From NCBI GenBank assembly GCA_036488875.1, contig DASXGW010000004.1:592032-656031 (forward strand): 64,000 bases of DNA, in the 5' to 3' direction. Made by a program: the position numbers and the translations under genes. The notes under the pieces were generated by a model, which saw only the letters and a list, made by a program, of their open reading frames with translations, was not told where the DNA came from and ran no database searches. Source of the stretch: Candidatus Baltobacteraceae bacterium. GTDB taxonomy: Bacteria; Vulcanimicrobiota; Vulcanimicrobiia; Vulcanimicrobiales; Vulcanimicrobiaceae. Of this stretch, positions 18,320 to 26,183 are shown piece by piece (within the stretch, counting starts at the first letter, position 1; each line of letters begins with the position of its first letter).

Positions 18320-18910
18320 ATGTTCGTCACCATCGAGGGGATTGAGGGAAGCGGCAAGAGCACCCTGCTCGCCGGACTTTCCGAGCGGCTGCGCGGCCGG
18401 CAGCTCGTCGTCACCCGCGAGCCCGGCGGGACGCCCCTTGGCGACAAGATCCGCTCGATCTTCCTGGATCGCGCGATCGCCATCGACGCACTGACCGAAG
18501 CGATGCTCGTCAACGCCGCGCGATCCGCGCACGTGATCGACGTCATTGCCCCGGCATTGGCCGGCGGCAAGCTCGTTCTGTGCGATCGTTTCGTCGACTC
18601 CACGCTGGCGTACCAAGGCTACGGCCGCGGCTTGGATCTGCCGATGCTGCGCGAACTGTGCGCCATCGCGACCGCCGGTCTCGAGCCCGACGTCACGCTA
18701 TTGCTCGACTTGCCCGTGGCGGTATCGCGCGAGCGAACGCGAGCGCGGCATCCCGAACTCGACCGCATGGAATCTGAGGATGACGGATTTCACGAGCGCG
18801 TGCGGCACGGTTTCTTAGAGCTGGCGCGCGGGTCGAATCGTTATCTGGTCCTCGACGCTACCCTGGACGGCGCGACCTTGATCGATCGCGCCGCCGAGGC
18901 CATTGCATGA
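18320..18910 (+). CDS. tmk: Thymidylate kinase
   Basis: MFVTIEGIEGSGKST is the tmk N-terminus with Walker A, followed by REPGGTPLGDKIR, VLCDRFVDSTLAYQGYGRG (DRF motif) and a C-terminal LARGSNRYLVLDA. It phosphorylates dTMP to dTDP for DNA synthesis. At 196 aa it is of normal length. The frame is open upstream to 18113, but the ATG at 18320 matches the family start. The stop overlaps the ATG of holB (ATGA), a common tmk-holB arrangement. Confidence 0.95.
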   Translation: MFVTIEGIEGSGKSTLLAGLSERLRGRQLVVTREPGGTPLGDKIRSIFLDRAIAIDALTEAMLVNAARSAHVIDVIAPALAGGKLVLCDRFVDSTLAYQGYGRGLDLPMLRELCAIATAGLEPDVTLLLDLPVAVSRERTRARHPELDRMESEDDGFHERVRHGFLELARGSNRYLVLDATLDGATLIDRAAEAIA

Positions 18911-19914
18911 GCGAGCTGACGTTCGACGTCGTCGACCTCGAAGGCCCCAAAAAATACTTTTCCGGATTGACGCCGCAGACGCTGGGACACGCCTACCTGT
19001 TCGCCGGGCCGGCCGGCGTCGGAAAGAAGACGTTCGCGCGGCGATTAGCGCAGTCGCTGCTCTGCACGCATCCCAAGACCGGCGTACTCGGATACGACGG
19101 AACGTGCTCGTCGTGCGCGCTGTTCGGTGCGGGCGAGAACGCGCGGCATCCGGACTTCTTCGAACACGAAGGCCAGCTCAAGATCGGCGATCGCGACGTT
19201 GCCGCCGGCTTTGCCGGTGGTGAGGATCTCACCGCGCGCGACGTCGTGCGGCAGCTCTCGATGCAGTCGTACAGCGGCGGGATGCGCGTGCTGCTCCTCG
19301 GCGACGTCGATTTCGCCAGCCCGCCCGCAGCCAACGCGCTGCTCAAGTTTCTCGAGGAGCCCCCGCGCAACGTGATCATGCTGCTCACCACGCCGGTGCC
19401 GGGGCGATTGCTTTCGACGATCCGCTCGCGGCTCGTCGAAGTGCGCTTTGCACTGTTGCACGAGTCGCACGTACGCGAGATTCTGCTCGGTATCGGCCGC
19501 TCGCAATCCGAGGCGGAGCTAGGAGCGGCGCTTGGAGGCGGCAGCGTGACGCAAGCCTTGGCCGCTTTGGAAGGTGAAGAAGACTCCCTGCGCGCGCAGG
19601 TCGCGCGCTGGTTCTTCGAAAGCGTCGACGGCAAGTCGCCCCAGCAAACCTGGGCTACGCGCGAAACGCTCGAAGACGGTCTGCAAACGATCAAAACGCT
19701 CGTGCGCGACTGGGCAGTGCTGAGCACGAATGGCGGGAAAGGGCTGCTGATGCGCGATTATGCCGAGAGTCTGGCGAAGCTGCCGGCGCTCGACGATCGC
19801 GCGACGGTGGCGATTCTTGCCAAGATCGGCGACGCTCAGCGGCTGGCGCGCACCAACGTCAGCCCCGCGATGGTGAGCGAAATCGTACGGATGGCGATTA
19901 CCAACGCCCCCTGA
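18907..19914 (+). CDS. holB: DNA polymerase III delta' subunit (clamp loader)
   Basis: A clamp-loader AAA+ protein of 335 aa. It has HAYLFAGPAGVGKKTFAR (Walker A), a four-Cys zinc region around CTHP...CSSC, AANALLKFLEEPP (a near-invariant delta'/gamma motif), and STIRSRL with the sensor/arginine-finger region (SRL instead of SRC). It loads the beta clamp at replication forks. The gene is translationally coupled to tmk. Its last 17 bp overlap the convergent membrane-protein gene. Confidence 0.9.
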   Translation: MSELTFDVVDLEGPKKYFSGLTPQTLGHAYLFAGPAGVGKKTFARRLAQSLLCTHPKTGVLGYDGTCSSCALFGAGENARHPDFFEHEGQLKIGDRDVAAGFAGGEDLTARDVVRQLSMQSYSGGMRVLLLGDVDFASPPAANALLKFLEEPPRNVIMLLTTPVPGRLLSTIRSRLVEVRFALLHESHVREILLGIGRSQSEAELGAALGGGSVTQALAALEGEEDSLRAQVARWFFESVDGKSPQQTWATRETLEDGLQTIKTLVRDWAVLSTNGGKGLLMRDYAESLAKLPALDDRATVAILAKIGDAQRLARTNVSPAMVSEIVRMAITNAP

Positions 19915-20593
19915 ACGCGACGTCGTCGTACTGCTTTGCAAACGGAAACGCCATGTAGCTCAGAACGATCGCTTCGTACACGGCCATAATGAGGCTGAAT
20001 AAAACCTGTGAAAGATTTCCGATAACGTACGGAAGATAGGGCGGCACGACGTACCACAGCACGAAGAACACGACTGCTAGGAGAATAGAGCCGGGCACGT
20101 TTGCACGCACCGCGCGGATTGAGCCGGAAATCGCGAGTGACCCGGGCATCCCGCCGATTGCAGCCGCCGGCATCGTATAGATCAAAAAGAACGCCGCTAC
20201 GGCTAAGAGCGCGTAACCCAAAACGCCGCCGAAGAACGAGCCGATATAACTTGCCGCCCAAACGACGAACTGAAAGCCGATGGCCGCGAGCAGAATGCCC
20301 CCGAACTTGGCGCGCCCCTCTTCCCACGCTTCGTCGAACGAGCCCTTCCGGCCGCGCCAAATTTGACTGGCCTGTATGATGGCGATCCCGAACGCCCAGA
20401 GATAGATCAGCTGCACGATAATGCCGAAGAGGCCGGCTCCGGCGCCACCTAGGGCGTTGGTCAGCAGCGGCGCGACCGCCGCATTGACGAGAATCGCCAG
20501 GACCGCCGCCAACAGCGGACAAGCGAGAATTGACGGATGCTTAATGAGAAGCGGGATCGCTCGTACGTACATGGCGAGATCTACGGTGGGCAT
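19898..20593 (-). CDS. Multi-pass membrane protein of unknown function
   Basis: Five or six hydrophobic segments are visible, including ILACPLLAAVLAILVNAAVA, GIIVQLIYLWAFGIAII, LLAAIGFQFVVWAAS, LLAVAAFFLIYTMPAAAI and ILLAVVFFVLWYVV. The pattern resembles the DUF4013/glycerophosphoryl-diester-phosphodiesterase-type membrane domain, but I do not claim a family. ATG at 20593 is chosen because the longer frame would run into mtnP. It lies 19 bp downstream of the mtnP stop on the same strand. Confidence 0.65.
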   Translation of the reverse strand: MPTVDLAMYVRAIPLLIKHPSILACPLLAAVLAILVNAAVAPLLTNALGGAGAGLFGIIVQLIYLWAFGIAIIQASQIWRGRKGSFDEAWEEGRAKFGGILLAAIGFQFVVWAASYIGSFFGGVLGYALLAVAAFFLIYTMPAAAIGGMPGSLAISGSIRAVRANVPGSILLAVVFFVLWYVVPPYLPYVIGNLSQVLFSLIMAVYEAIVLSYMAFPFAKQYDDVAFRGRW

Positions 20594-20612
20594 TTGCCGC
20601 TTGAACGACACG

Positions 20613-21404
20613 CTATAACCTCGCGGTGTCGAGCGCGTGCCGGCAACTGCAATCCGCGCCGACCGGAACGCCTGCAACGATCGTGCCGATTGCCTCTTTG
20701 ACGCGCGCGTTGTTCTTGTTGAAGATCTCGATCACTTCAACGTGCGAGACCGGCGGCATGCCCTCGAGTCCGACGTCGTAATCGGTGATGAGCGAAATGT
20801 TGACGTAGCACATTTCGAGTTCGCGTGCCAGGTAGCACTCGGGATATTGGGTCATGTTGATGACTTCCCAACCCTGGTCTTGAAACCACTTCGACTCCGC
20901 GCGCGTCGAGAAGCGGGGTCCTTGGATGACGACGACGGTTCCGCGCTCGTGCGTCTCGATACCGAGCGAGCGCAGGGCCGAAATCGCAATCGGGCGCAGG
21001 GTCGGGCAATACGGATCGGCGACGCTGACGTGCGTCGTACGCGGTCCGTCGTAGAACGTGTCCACGCGTCCCGACGTGCGATCGACGAACTGGTCGCAGA
21101 CGACCATCGAGCCGGGTTTATAGCCGGCTTTGAGCGACCCCGAGGCCGTCGGACCGACGATCCATTTCACGCCGAGCGACTTCATTGCGTACATATTCGC
21201 ACGATAGTTGATTTTGTGCGGAGGGAACCGATGATCGCGTCCATGTCGCGGCAGAAAAGCGATGCGTCGCCCGGCGATCTCGCCGAGGTGTACCGTATCG
21301 CTCGGCAAACCGTAGGGCGTCTCGATCCATTGCTCTTGCGGACGTTCCAGCAGCGAGTAGAAGCCCGATCCTCCAAAAACTCCGATTTCGGCGCTTTGTT
21401 CCAT
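20613..21404 (-). CDS. mtnP: S-methyl-5'-thioadenosine phosphorylase
   Basis: A trimeric purine-phosphorylase family member of 263 aa. It shows IGVFGGSGFYSLL, PRHGRDHRFPPHKINYRANMYA, GPTASGSLK, VIQGPRFSTRAESKWF and INMTQYPECYLARELEMCY, a full MTAP signature. It splits methylthioadenosine, the by-product of polyamine synthesis, to adenine and methylthioribose 1-phosphate. It is divergent from the peptide-binding lipoprotein gene (51 bp gap). Confidence 0.93.
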   Translation of the reverse strand: MEQSAEIGVFGGSGFYSLLERPQEQWIETPYGLPSDTVHLGEIAGRRIAFLPRHGRDHRFPPHKINYRANMYAMKSLGVKWIVGPTASGSLKAGYKPGSMVVCDQFVDRTSGRVDTFYDGPRTTHVSVADPYCPTLRPIAISALRSLGIETHERGTVVVIQGPRFSTRAESKWFQDQGWEVINMTQYPECYLARELEMCYVNISLITDYDVGLEGMPPVSHVEVIEIFNKNNARVKEAIGTIVAGVPVGADCSCRHALDTARL

Positions 21405-21455
21405 CGCGCGGCTCTTTCGAGGTGCGGCGCGGGTCCCCTCGAAGTTTTACGCGGG

Positions 21456-23075
21456 ATGAGGTATGCCGTATTTGTTGCACTGTCGCTCGCGCTGCTGACC
21501 GGATGCACGCGCACCGCGTCGACGGGAGCGGGTGGGCGTCATCCCTGGACCGTCCCGCACGTGCTGCGCATCGCCGATCTTTCCGATCCCGATCATCTCA
21601 ATCCGTATCTCTCGGAGATGGACGTCACCTACGACGTCTCGTCGCTGATCTATTCGTATCTCGTCGTCGCCGACGATCGTGGACGCCTCATCGGCGATCT
21701 CGCGTCGACCGTACCGAGCCTAACCAACGGCGGGATCTCGCGCGACGGGCGAACGTACGTGTATCGTTTACGTCGCGGCGTGCTGTGGCACGACGGCGCA
21801 GCGTTTACGTCCAAGGACGTCGTCGCTTCCTGGCACGCGGTGATCGATCCGCACAATAATACCTTCGAACACGAAGGCTACGACCGCGTCGCTTCGATTG
21901 ATGCTCCCGATGCTTACACGGTCGTGGTGCATTTGCGCGATCGCTATCCTCCTTTCGTTTCGCGCTTCTTCGCGCCGCTGCAAGAGGGCGGAAAACCAAT
22001 TCTGCCCGCGCACGTGCTCGGGAGCGAAGGGAGTTTCAACACCGGAACGCTCTCCGCCCATCCCGTCGGAACGGGACCGTTTGAGTTCGTTTCGTGGGAG
22101 CGCAGCGACCGCATCGTGCTAAAACGCTTCGATCGCTACTTTAGGGGGCGCCCGAAGCTCGAGCGCATCGAGCTGCGCTTCATTCCTACCGACCAGACGA
22201 TAGCCAACGAACTGCAAGCGCACCGGCTCGATCTGATCGTCGCGCCTCAAACCTCGCTGCTCTCGACGTACAAAGCCGTACCGGGGGTCTTCGTGAGTAC
22301 CGCCCCGTGGAACACTCAAGCCGCGCTGATCATCAACGCGAGCAAACCTGCGTTGCACGACCTTGCGGTGCGCGAAGCGATTGCGGATAGCGTTCCCTAT
22401 GACGACATCCTTCGCGACGTTACCTTTGGTTTGTACGAACAGGCGCGCAATGTCGTCGCTCCTACCTCGATCGGTTACGAAGTGTTACCGCTGCGTCGCC
22501 AAGACCTTTCAGCCGCAAACCACGTTTTAGACGCGCGGGGGTGGCGCCGAGGGTCCGACGGAATCAGAGCTCGCGACGGCGTGCGGCTCGAGATCACCGT
22601 AGCGACGATCGCCGGCTTCACCAACGCACAGCGCGCGCTGCTTTTGCTTCAGGCGGCGCTGCACGAAACCGGCGTGGCGCTGGCCATCAAGAACTATCCC
22701 TACCGCACGATCTTCGCGCCCGACGGGCCGGTCTACGGCGGAACCTATGACACGGCGTTCTACAGCAACACGATCAATTGGGATCCCGACATCTCGAACT
22801 TCGTCGGCTGCGATCGTTGGTACCCCAAGGGACAAAACATTTATCGTTTCTGCGACCCGCGACTTGACGCTTTGGAGCTCGCGGGACTGCGGAGCGACGA
22901 TCCGGCGGTTCGCGCGCCGGTTTACCGAAGAGCTAACCTGTTGATGTGGAACGACGTCCCCTATATTCCGGTGTATGAGGGCAGACGTTTGATCGTGCGA
23001 TCGGATGATTTACGCAACTACCGCCCGAACACGACGGCCACACCGTGGTGGAACGCTTGGGAGTGGGATATATAA
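21456..23075 (+). CDS. Peptide ABC transporter substrate-binding lipoprotein (SBP_bac_5)
   Basis: A 539-aa lipoprotein: signal peptide ending in the lipobox LLTGC, then DPDHLNPYLSEM, YVYRLRRGVLWHDGAAFTSKDVVASW and HPVGTGPFEFVSW, typical of DppA/OppA-type binding proteins. No permease genes are adjacent. The ATG at 21456 gives the signal peptide, although the frame is open to 20637. The last 100 bp (22976-23075) are duplicated at 27340-27439, and the gene now ends at the left edge of an accessory island. Before insertion it probably overlapped the gene that now starts at 27439. Confidence 0.9.
   Translation: MRYAVFVALSLALLTGCTRTASTGAGGRHPWTVPHVLRIADLSDPDHLNPYLSEMDVTYDVSSLIYSYLVVADDRGRLIGDLASTVPSLTNGGISRDGRTYVYRLRRGVLWHDGAAFTSKDVVASWHAVIDPHNNTFEHEGYDRVASIDAPDAYTVVVHLRDRYPPFVSRFFAPLQEGGKPILPAHVLGSEGSFNTGTLSAHPVGTGPFEFVSWERSDRIVLKRFDRYFRGRPKLERIELRFIPTDQTIANELQAHRLDLIVAPQTSLLSTYKAVPGVFVSTAPWNTQAALIINASKPALHDLAVREAIADSVPYDDILRDVTFGLYEQARNVVAPTSIGYEVLPLRRQDLSAANHVLDARGWRRGSDGIRARDGVRLEITVATIAGFTNAQRALLLLQAALHETGVALAIKNYPYRTIFAPDGPVYGGTYDTAFYSNTINWDPDISNFVGCDRWYPKGQNIYRFCDPRLDALELAGLRSDDPAVRAPVYRRANLLMWNDVPYIPVYEGRRLIVRSDDLRNYRPNTTATPWWNAWEWDI
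22976..23075 (+). repeat. Left 100-bp direct repeat flanking the island (3' end of the lipoprotein gene)
   Basis: Aligned without gaps to 27340-27439 it differs at only 8 of 100 positions by my count. Of these, six are synonymous third-base changes, one swaps TAA for TAG, and one changes Thr to Met. Both copies therefore encode the same C-terminus (EGRRLIVRSDDLRNYRP... EWDI). Similarity stops sharply at TGAGG on the left, and the sequences after the two stops are unrelated. Confidence 0.9.
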
Positions 23076-23144
23076 GGGTAACGTGTGCTGCCGTCCCCGT
23101 TTTTCGCTATTAGTGGGATACGAGAAATTGATAAGTAGGAGAGC

Positions 23145-23172
23145 AAAAATCGCCCAAAAAGACGCGATTTTT
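23145..23172. terminator. Bidirectional hairpin terminator at the island's left end
   Basis: AAAAATCGC and GCGATTTTT form a 9-bp stem around a 10-nt loop, with A-runs and T-runs built into the arms. It lies 70 bp after the lipoprotein stop and about 170 bp beyond the stop of the minus-strand 360-aa gene, so it could serve both. Apart from this hairpin and a weaker one at 23272-23293, the stretch 23076-23343 holds nothing I can identify. Confidence 0.6.
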
Positions 23173-23343
23173 TATTGCGGAAAGAGAGCCGGGGGAACCG
23201 ATCCAGACGCGGGTGTGGGGCGTCGGCTAGCTACCACCCCGGCCACCCTATTAGTGCCGAAAAACCGTTTTGGGACACCCAGCAAAAGGTCCCTTTTTAG
23301 AAGCCCGTCAGCCATTTGTGAGCGAGATACTTAGTTCAGAGAG

Positions 23344-24426
23344 CTACAGACCAGCCGCAATAGCCTTCAGTTCCTTGATGTGTTGCATAGCCATATTTTG
23401 CATGTATATTTTCATGAACATGCCTTCTGAAGGAAGGATGCACTCCGGACTGTCGAGGTTTCCTTCGAAGCTTCCACCGAGATCAGGGCCGTTTATAAGC
23501 TCGTTGACGATATATTCGTAAACCACGTTGCGCGCATTGTCGTCGTTGGCTTTGGGGTGCGTGTGCCAAAGAATTCTGCGATCCTTCATCTCCTGGGGGT
23601 TTTTGATTAACTCCTCATATCGACCGAGTATCGCCTGCATGCGCTCATTTGGCGGCCAGATCGAAGCGATCACTGACAAGATCGTGTCGCCCTCATTATT
23701 TATCACCGAGTCTTCTGTCAGGCTTCTGGTGGCGAAGTAGTATCCGAGGAATGACGCCAACTCCCAAAATACAATTTTATCTTGTTTCCAAATATCGGCA
23801 TAAGGGCCAAACGTTCCAGGAGCGACAACTGCGTAAACGACCGACGCTACGGCATCGCTCAGGGCAAGAACGTACGCTTTTAGTCCGCGAACCTTCCAAA
23901 TGGGGTCCCCATCACTCGTGACCCGAGTGCCAGCGTCGCGAAGGGCCGTGCAAATGCTCAAGACCGCTTGCTGGCCCTCCTCTAACTCCAATGAATAAGT
24001 CTTGAGTAGGTCCTCAATCCCCTGCTGTTCTTCATTGATCGCAGGTATATGAGGGCTCGAAGACGCTACTTTGCGGGCCTCATTTGCGTACGCGAGGCCG
24101 GTCTCAAGCGCCGTAATAGCCTTTCTAAACCAACCCGTGTGATAGTTTGATTGCGCGGCCATGGTATACATACTCAAACCGTCTGCTGTATTGAGCAGAA
24201 AGCCCTGCGTATCTCCAGTCGCTTTTAGGTAATCTCCACGCTTTGAGTAAAGTTCGTACAATGCTGTTGACATAGTAGTGATCTCCGGGCTGGCCCTGTG
24301 TGGTGACTTTTCCATGGCCTCGCTAAGACGCTGTTCAGCCTCCTCGAACTCCGCATCAGTCGGCGGCGGCTCAAGTTGAGTAGCCTTATCGGAGCCTCCC
24401 CCAAGGAGCTTCTTCAAAAAGCCCAT
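23344..24426 (-). CDS. Unknown 360-aa helical protein of the island
   Basis: I do not recognise this protein. It starts MGFLKKLLGGGSD, then is mostly helical and rich in Glu and Ala, with TPR-like spacing around residues 45-150 (for example ALYELYSKRGDYLKATGD and WFRKAITALETGLAYANEA). A hydrophobic stretch (LSDAVASVVYAVVAPGTFG) lies near 205-225. No signal peptide or catalytic motif is evident. Codon usage is less GC-biased than in neighbours, as in the rest of the island. It is transcribed away from the CBASS operon, and a 20-bp inverted repeat lies 56 bp upstream of its start. It may be an accessory defence or regulatory gene, but nothing proves this. Confidence 0.7.
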   Translation of the reverse strand: MGFLKKLLGGGSDKATQLEPPPTDAEFEEAEQRLSEAMEKSPHRASPEITTMSTALYELYSKRGDYLKATGDTQGFLLNTADGLSMYTMAAQSNYHTGWFRKAITALETGLAYANEARKVASSSPHIPAINEEQQGIEDLLKTYSLELEEGQQAVLSICTALRDAGTRVTSDGDPIWKVRGLKAYVLALSDAVASVVYAVVAPGTFGPYADIWKQDKIVFWELASFLGYYFATRSLTEDSVINNEGDTILSVIASIWPPNERMQAILGRYEELIKNPQEMKDRRILWHTHPKANDDNARNVVYEYIVNELINGPDLGGSFEGNLDSPECILPSEGMFMKIYMQNMAMQHIKELKAIAAGL

Positions 24427-24481
24427 ATCGTTAATTCCATCTAACCGTCATTTGCTTAGCCCCGGAAGCCGGTACCATCAG

Positions 24482-24501
24482 TTCGACACTTATTTGTCGA
24501 A
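24482..24501. promoter_or_regulatory. Inverted repeat upstream of the 360-aa gene (possible operator)
   Basis: TTCGACA-CTTATT-TGTCGAA, perfect 7-bp arms with a 6-bp spacer, 56 bp upstream of the minus-strand start at 24426. No T-run follows, so it does not look like a terminator. It differs from the palindrome in front of the CBASS operon. The protein that would bind it is unknown. Confidence 0.4.
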
Positions 24502-24524
24502 TCCATGAAATAAGCGGTTCCGGT

Positions 24525-24899
24525 TTGGTCAGCCGTCAACATGCTCTGTGTGGGCCATTGGTCTCAATCCGCCCTCAGCATTCTTCGCCATATCGGCACT
24601 ACCCGCACCCATTAACTTGCTATACTGATTCCAAGAGGACCCTTACCTATGGCCGCGCCACACCAACGACGCCAGCAGCCCAGTCTAATGCTCAGGGCGG
24701 CATTATCGCAGACACTATCGCCATCATTCTGCTGCTAGTTGCGGCGCCTTATCTGAGTGGCAGCGGCGACTACCATGGTGGCTACCATCACTACGGATTC
24801 CGCTATCATGGTGGTTGTGAACACCACGAGCACTTGCAATGGGTCACGTTTTTGTCGTCGGGGCTCGCTGCGTATCGGTTCTACTTCTACCGAATCTAG
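24525..24899 (+). CDS. Doubtful small ORF with one TM helix and His-rich tail
   Basis: The open frame encodes up to 124 aa. Residues 59-77 (GIIADTIAIILLLVAAPYL) form a convincing membrane helix, followed by a Gly/His/Tyr-rich segment (YHGGYHHYGFRYHGGCEHH). The first 55 residues look random, and no start with a Shine-Dalgarno is in frame. An ATG at 24650 with AGAGGA upstream lies in another frame, so a frameshift may have split a small membrane-protein gene. Treat it as a candidate remnant. The whole 24427-25268 interval contains no intact gene I can defend. Confidence 0.25.
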   Translation: MVSRQHALCGPLVSIRPQHSSPYRHYPHPLTCYTDSKRTLTYGRATPTTPAAQSNAQGGIIADTIAIILLLVAAPYLSGSGDYHGGYHHYGFRYHGGCEHHEHLQWVTFLSSGLAAYRFYFYRI

Positions 24900-24900
24900 C

Positions 24901-25125
24901 ATTGCGAAATGGCGACCGCGGGCCCATGCCGGCCACCTAGCCGCGCTGGCCAATCATCTCCTTCGGAGCTACGGGCCGCAGATCGCTAGGATTGCCGAAA
25001 CTCTACTGGAGCGCCAGACGCTCAGTGGCGAAGAGGTGGGCGCAATGGTCCCCAAGCTCGCCAAAGGGCGGTCGCTTGAGTGTCCCGCTGCATCCACCGC
25101 CAACGGCGCGCCGCAACGGCTCTAG
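24901..25125 (+). pseudogene. Fragment resembling the C-terminus of a peptidase M41 (FtsH-type) domain
   Basis: The frame reads ALANHLLRSYGPQIARIAETLLERQTLSGEEV, split here as ANHLLRSYGPQIARIAETLL and ERQTLSGEEVGAMV. A helix ending in A..LLER.TLSG.EV is characteristic of the end of M41 peptidase domains and of short M41-like proteins in mobile regions. No HExxH zinc motif or upstream catalytic part is present, and no start codon lies near. It appears to be the 3' remnant of a lost gene. Confidence 0.35.
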
Positions 25126-25166
25126 GCTTCGGCTAGCTACCGGCCAAGGGACGACGTCATCGCGCA

Positions 25167-25182
25167 TCGAACATCTGTTCGA
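25167..25182. promoter_or_regulatory. LexA/SOS-box-like palindrome upstream of the CBASS operon
   Basis: TCGAACA-TC-TGTTCGA is a perfect 7-bp inverted repeat with a 2-bp centre. It fits TCGAAC-N4-GTTCGA, the SOS box known from Gram-positive and actinobacterial LexA (consensus core CGAACRNRYGTTYG, one mismatch in the variable centre). It ends 86 bp upstream of the CD-NTase ATG. Whether this organism's LexA uses this box is unknown. Confidence 0.5.
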
Positions 25183-25268
25183 GCGGCGTTGAATGCCAAC
25201 CATATGGCACCCGCGTCAGCCATCATAGAGCCGTACAAACACCGATTTGACCGAGGAGGTCGGCCTAG

Positions 25269-26183
25269 ATGGCAATTCCCGAAAAGCAGTTGGAAACGTG
25301 GGCGAACGTCGGCGCTGAGAAAGCCGCCGAAAGCACTTACGCGTCGATCAAAGCGGCAACCGACGCGGCAAAATCGACGGCGCTCAAAGAGTTTTCTTAC
25401 GACGTATATCTGCAAGGGTCGTATCGTAACTCAACGAGCATTTACGGTGACATGGACGTAGATGTTGTCGTCGAGGCAACGGACTTTTTCTATAAAGACG
25501 TTGACGACCTCACGGAGTCTCAAAAGGCTGAGTTTGAACGTCAGTTTCCCGGGTCGCCTTCGCATTCGTTCAACGACTTTCGCAGCGCCGTAGAACGGAC
25601 TCTAACGGACTACTACGGGTCAAGCCTCATAACATTGCGAAATAAGTGCATCCAGGTAACTGGAAAATCTGGTCGCCTTGATGCTGATGTAGTGCCCTGC
25701 GTTCGATATCGTGATTTCCGAAAGGATGAGTCAGCGCGTCTTCCGACGCCAAAGGAAGGCATCACGTTTTGGACTCGTAATGCCGCCCGTCAAGTTATCA
25801 ACTACCCCAGGCAGCACTACGATAATGGGGTCGTAATGAACAAGAACACTAGTTATCGTTTTAAACCAACCGTCCGCATTTTCAAGAATCTTCGTAATCA
25901 CTGCTCCGCCAATAATCTTATTGCAGATGGCGTTGCTCCGTCGTATTTTGTTTCGTGCCTGATCTACAACGCACCGACCGATTTATTCAAACCCCGGCAC
26001 GAGGATACGGTCGTAGCAGTTCTCAAATGGATGAATGGATTGACGGACGAGCAATGGGGCAAACTCGTTGCACAATGTGGGCTTCTCTGGCTCTGTCGCG
26101 ACAAGCCGGACTACTGGCCCATAGCCAACGCTAAGGCATTTAAGACGGCTGCCATCAAGGCGTGGAATGATTGGGGCAAATGA
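25269..26183 (+). CDS. CBASS CD-NTase (cGAS/DncV-like nucleotidyltransferase)
   Basis: This 304-aa protein has the polymerase-beta-type active site of CD-NTases. G50-S51 lies in LQGSYRNSTSIYG, the metal ligands D63 and D65 in GDMDVDVVVE, and the third Asp, D140, in RLDADVVPC. Further conserved blocks are INYPRQHYDNG, VMNKNTSYRFKPTVRIFKNLRNH and a helical C-terminus. On phage infection such enzymes make cyclic di- or trinucleotides. The ATG has a strong GAGGAGGT 8 bp upstream. Its stop overlaps the effector's start (ATGA). The pairing with a Cap15-like effector suggests the CdnE clade, but clade and product need phylogeny. Confidence 0.88.
   Translation: MAIPEKQLETWANVGAEKAAESTYASIKAATDAAKSTALKEFSYDVYLQGSYRNSTSIYGDMDVDVVVEATDFFYKDVDDLTESQKAEFERQFPGSPSHSFNDFRSAVERTLTDYYGSSLITLRNKCIQVTGKSGRLDADVVPCVRYRDFRKDESARLPTPKEGITFWTRNAARQVINYPRQHYDNGVVMNKNTSYRFKPTVRIFKNLRNHCSANNLIADGVAPSYFVSCLIYNAPTDLFKPRHEDTVVAVLKWMNGLTDEQWGKLVAQCGLLWLCRDKPDYWPIANAKAFKTAAIKAWNDWGK

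Noticed and set aside
23272..23293. Hairpin GGGAC...GTCCC followed by TTTTT
   Set aside because: Only a 5-bp stem with a long loop and no gene just upstream. It is too weak to call a terminator with the stronger one at 23145.
23223..25141. 13-bp direct repeat TCGGCTAGCTACC at 23223-23235 and 25129-25141 inside the island
   Set aside because: A 13-mer match within 4.3 kb is plausible by chance, and the flanks do not extend the identity.
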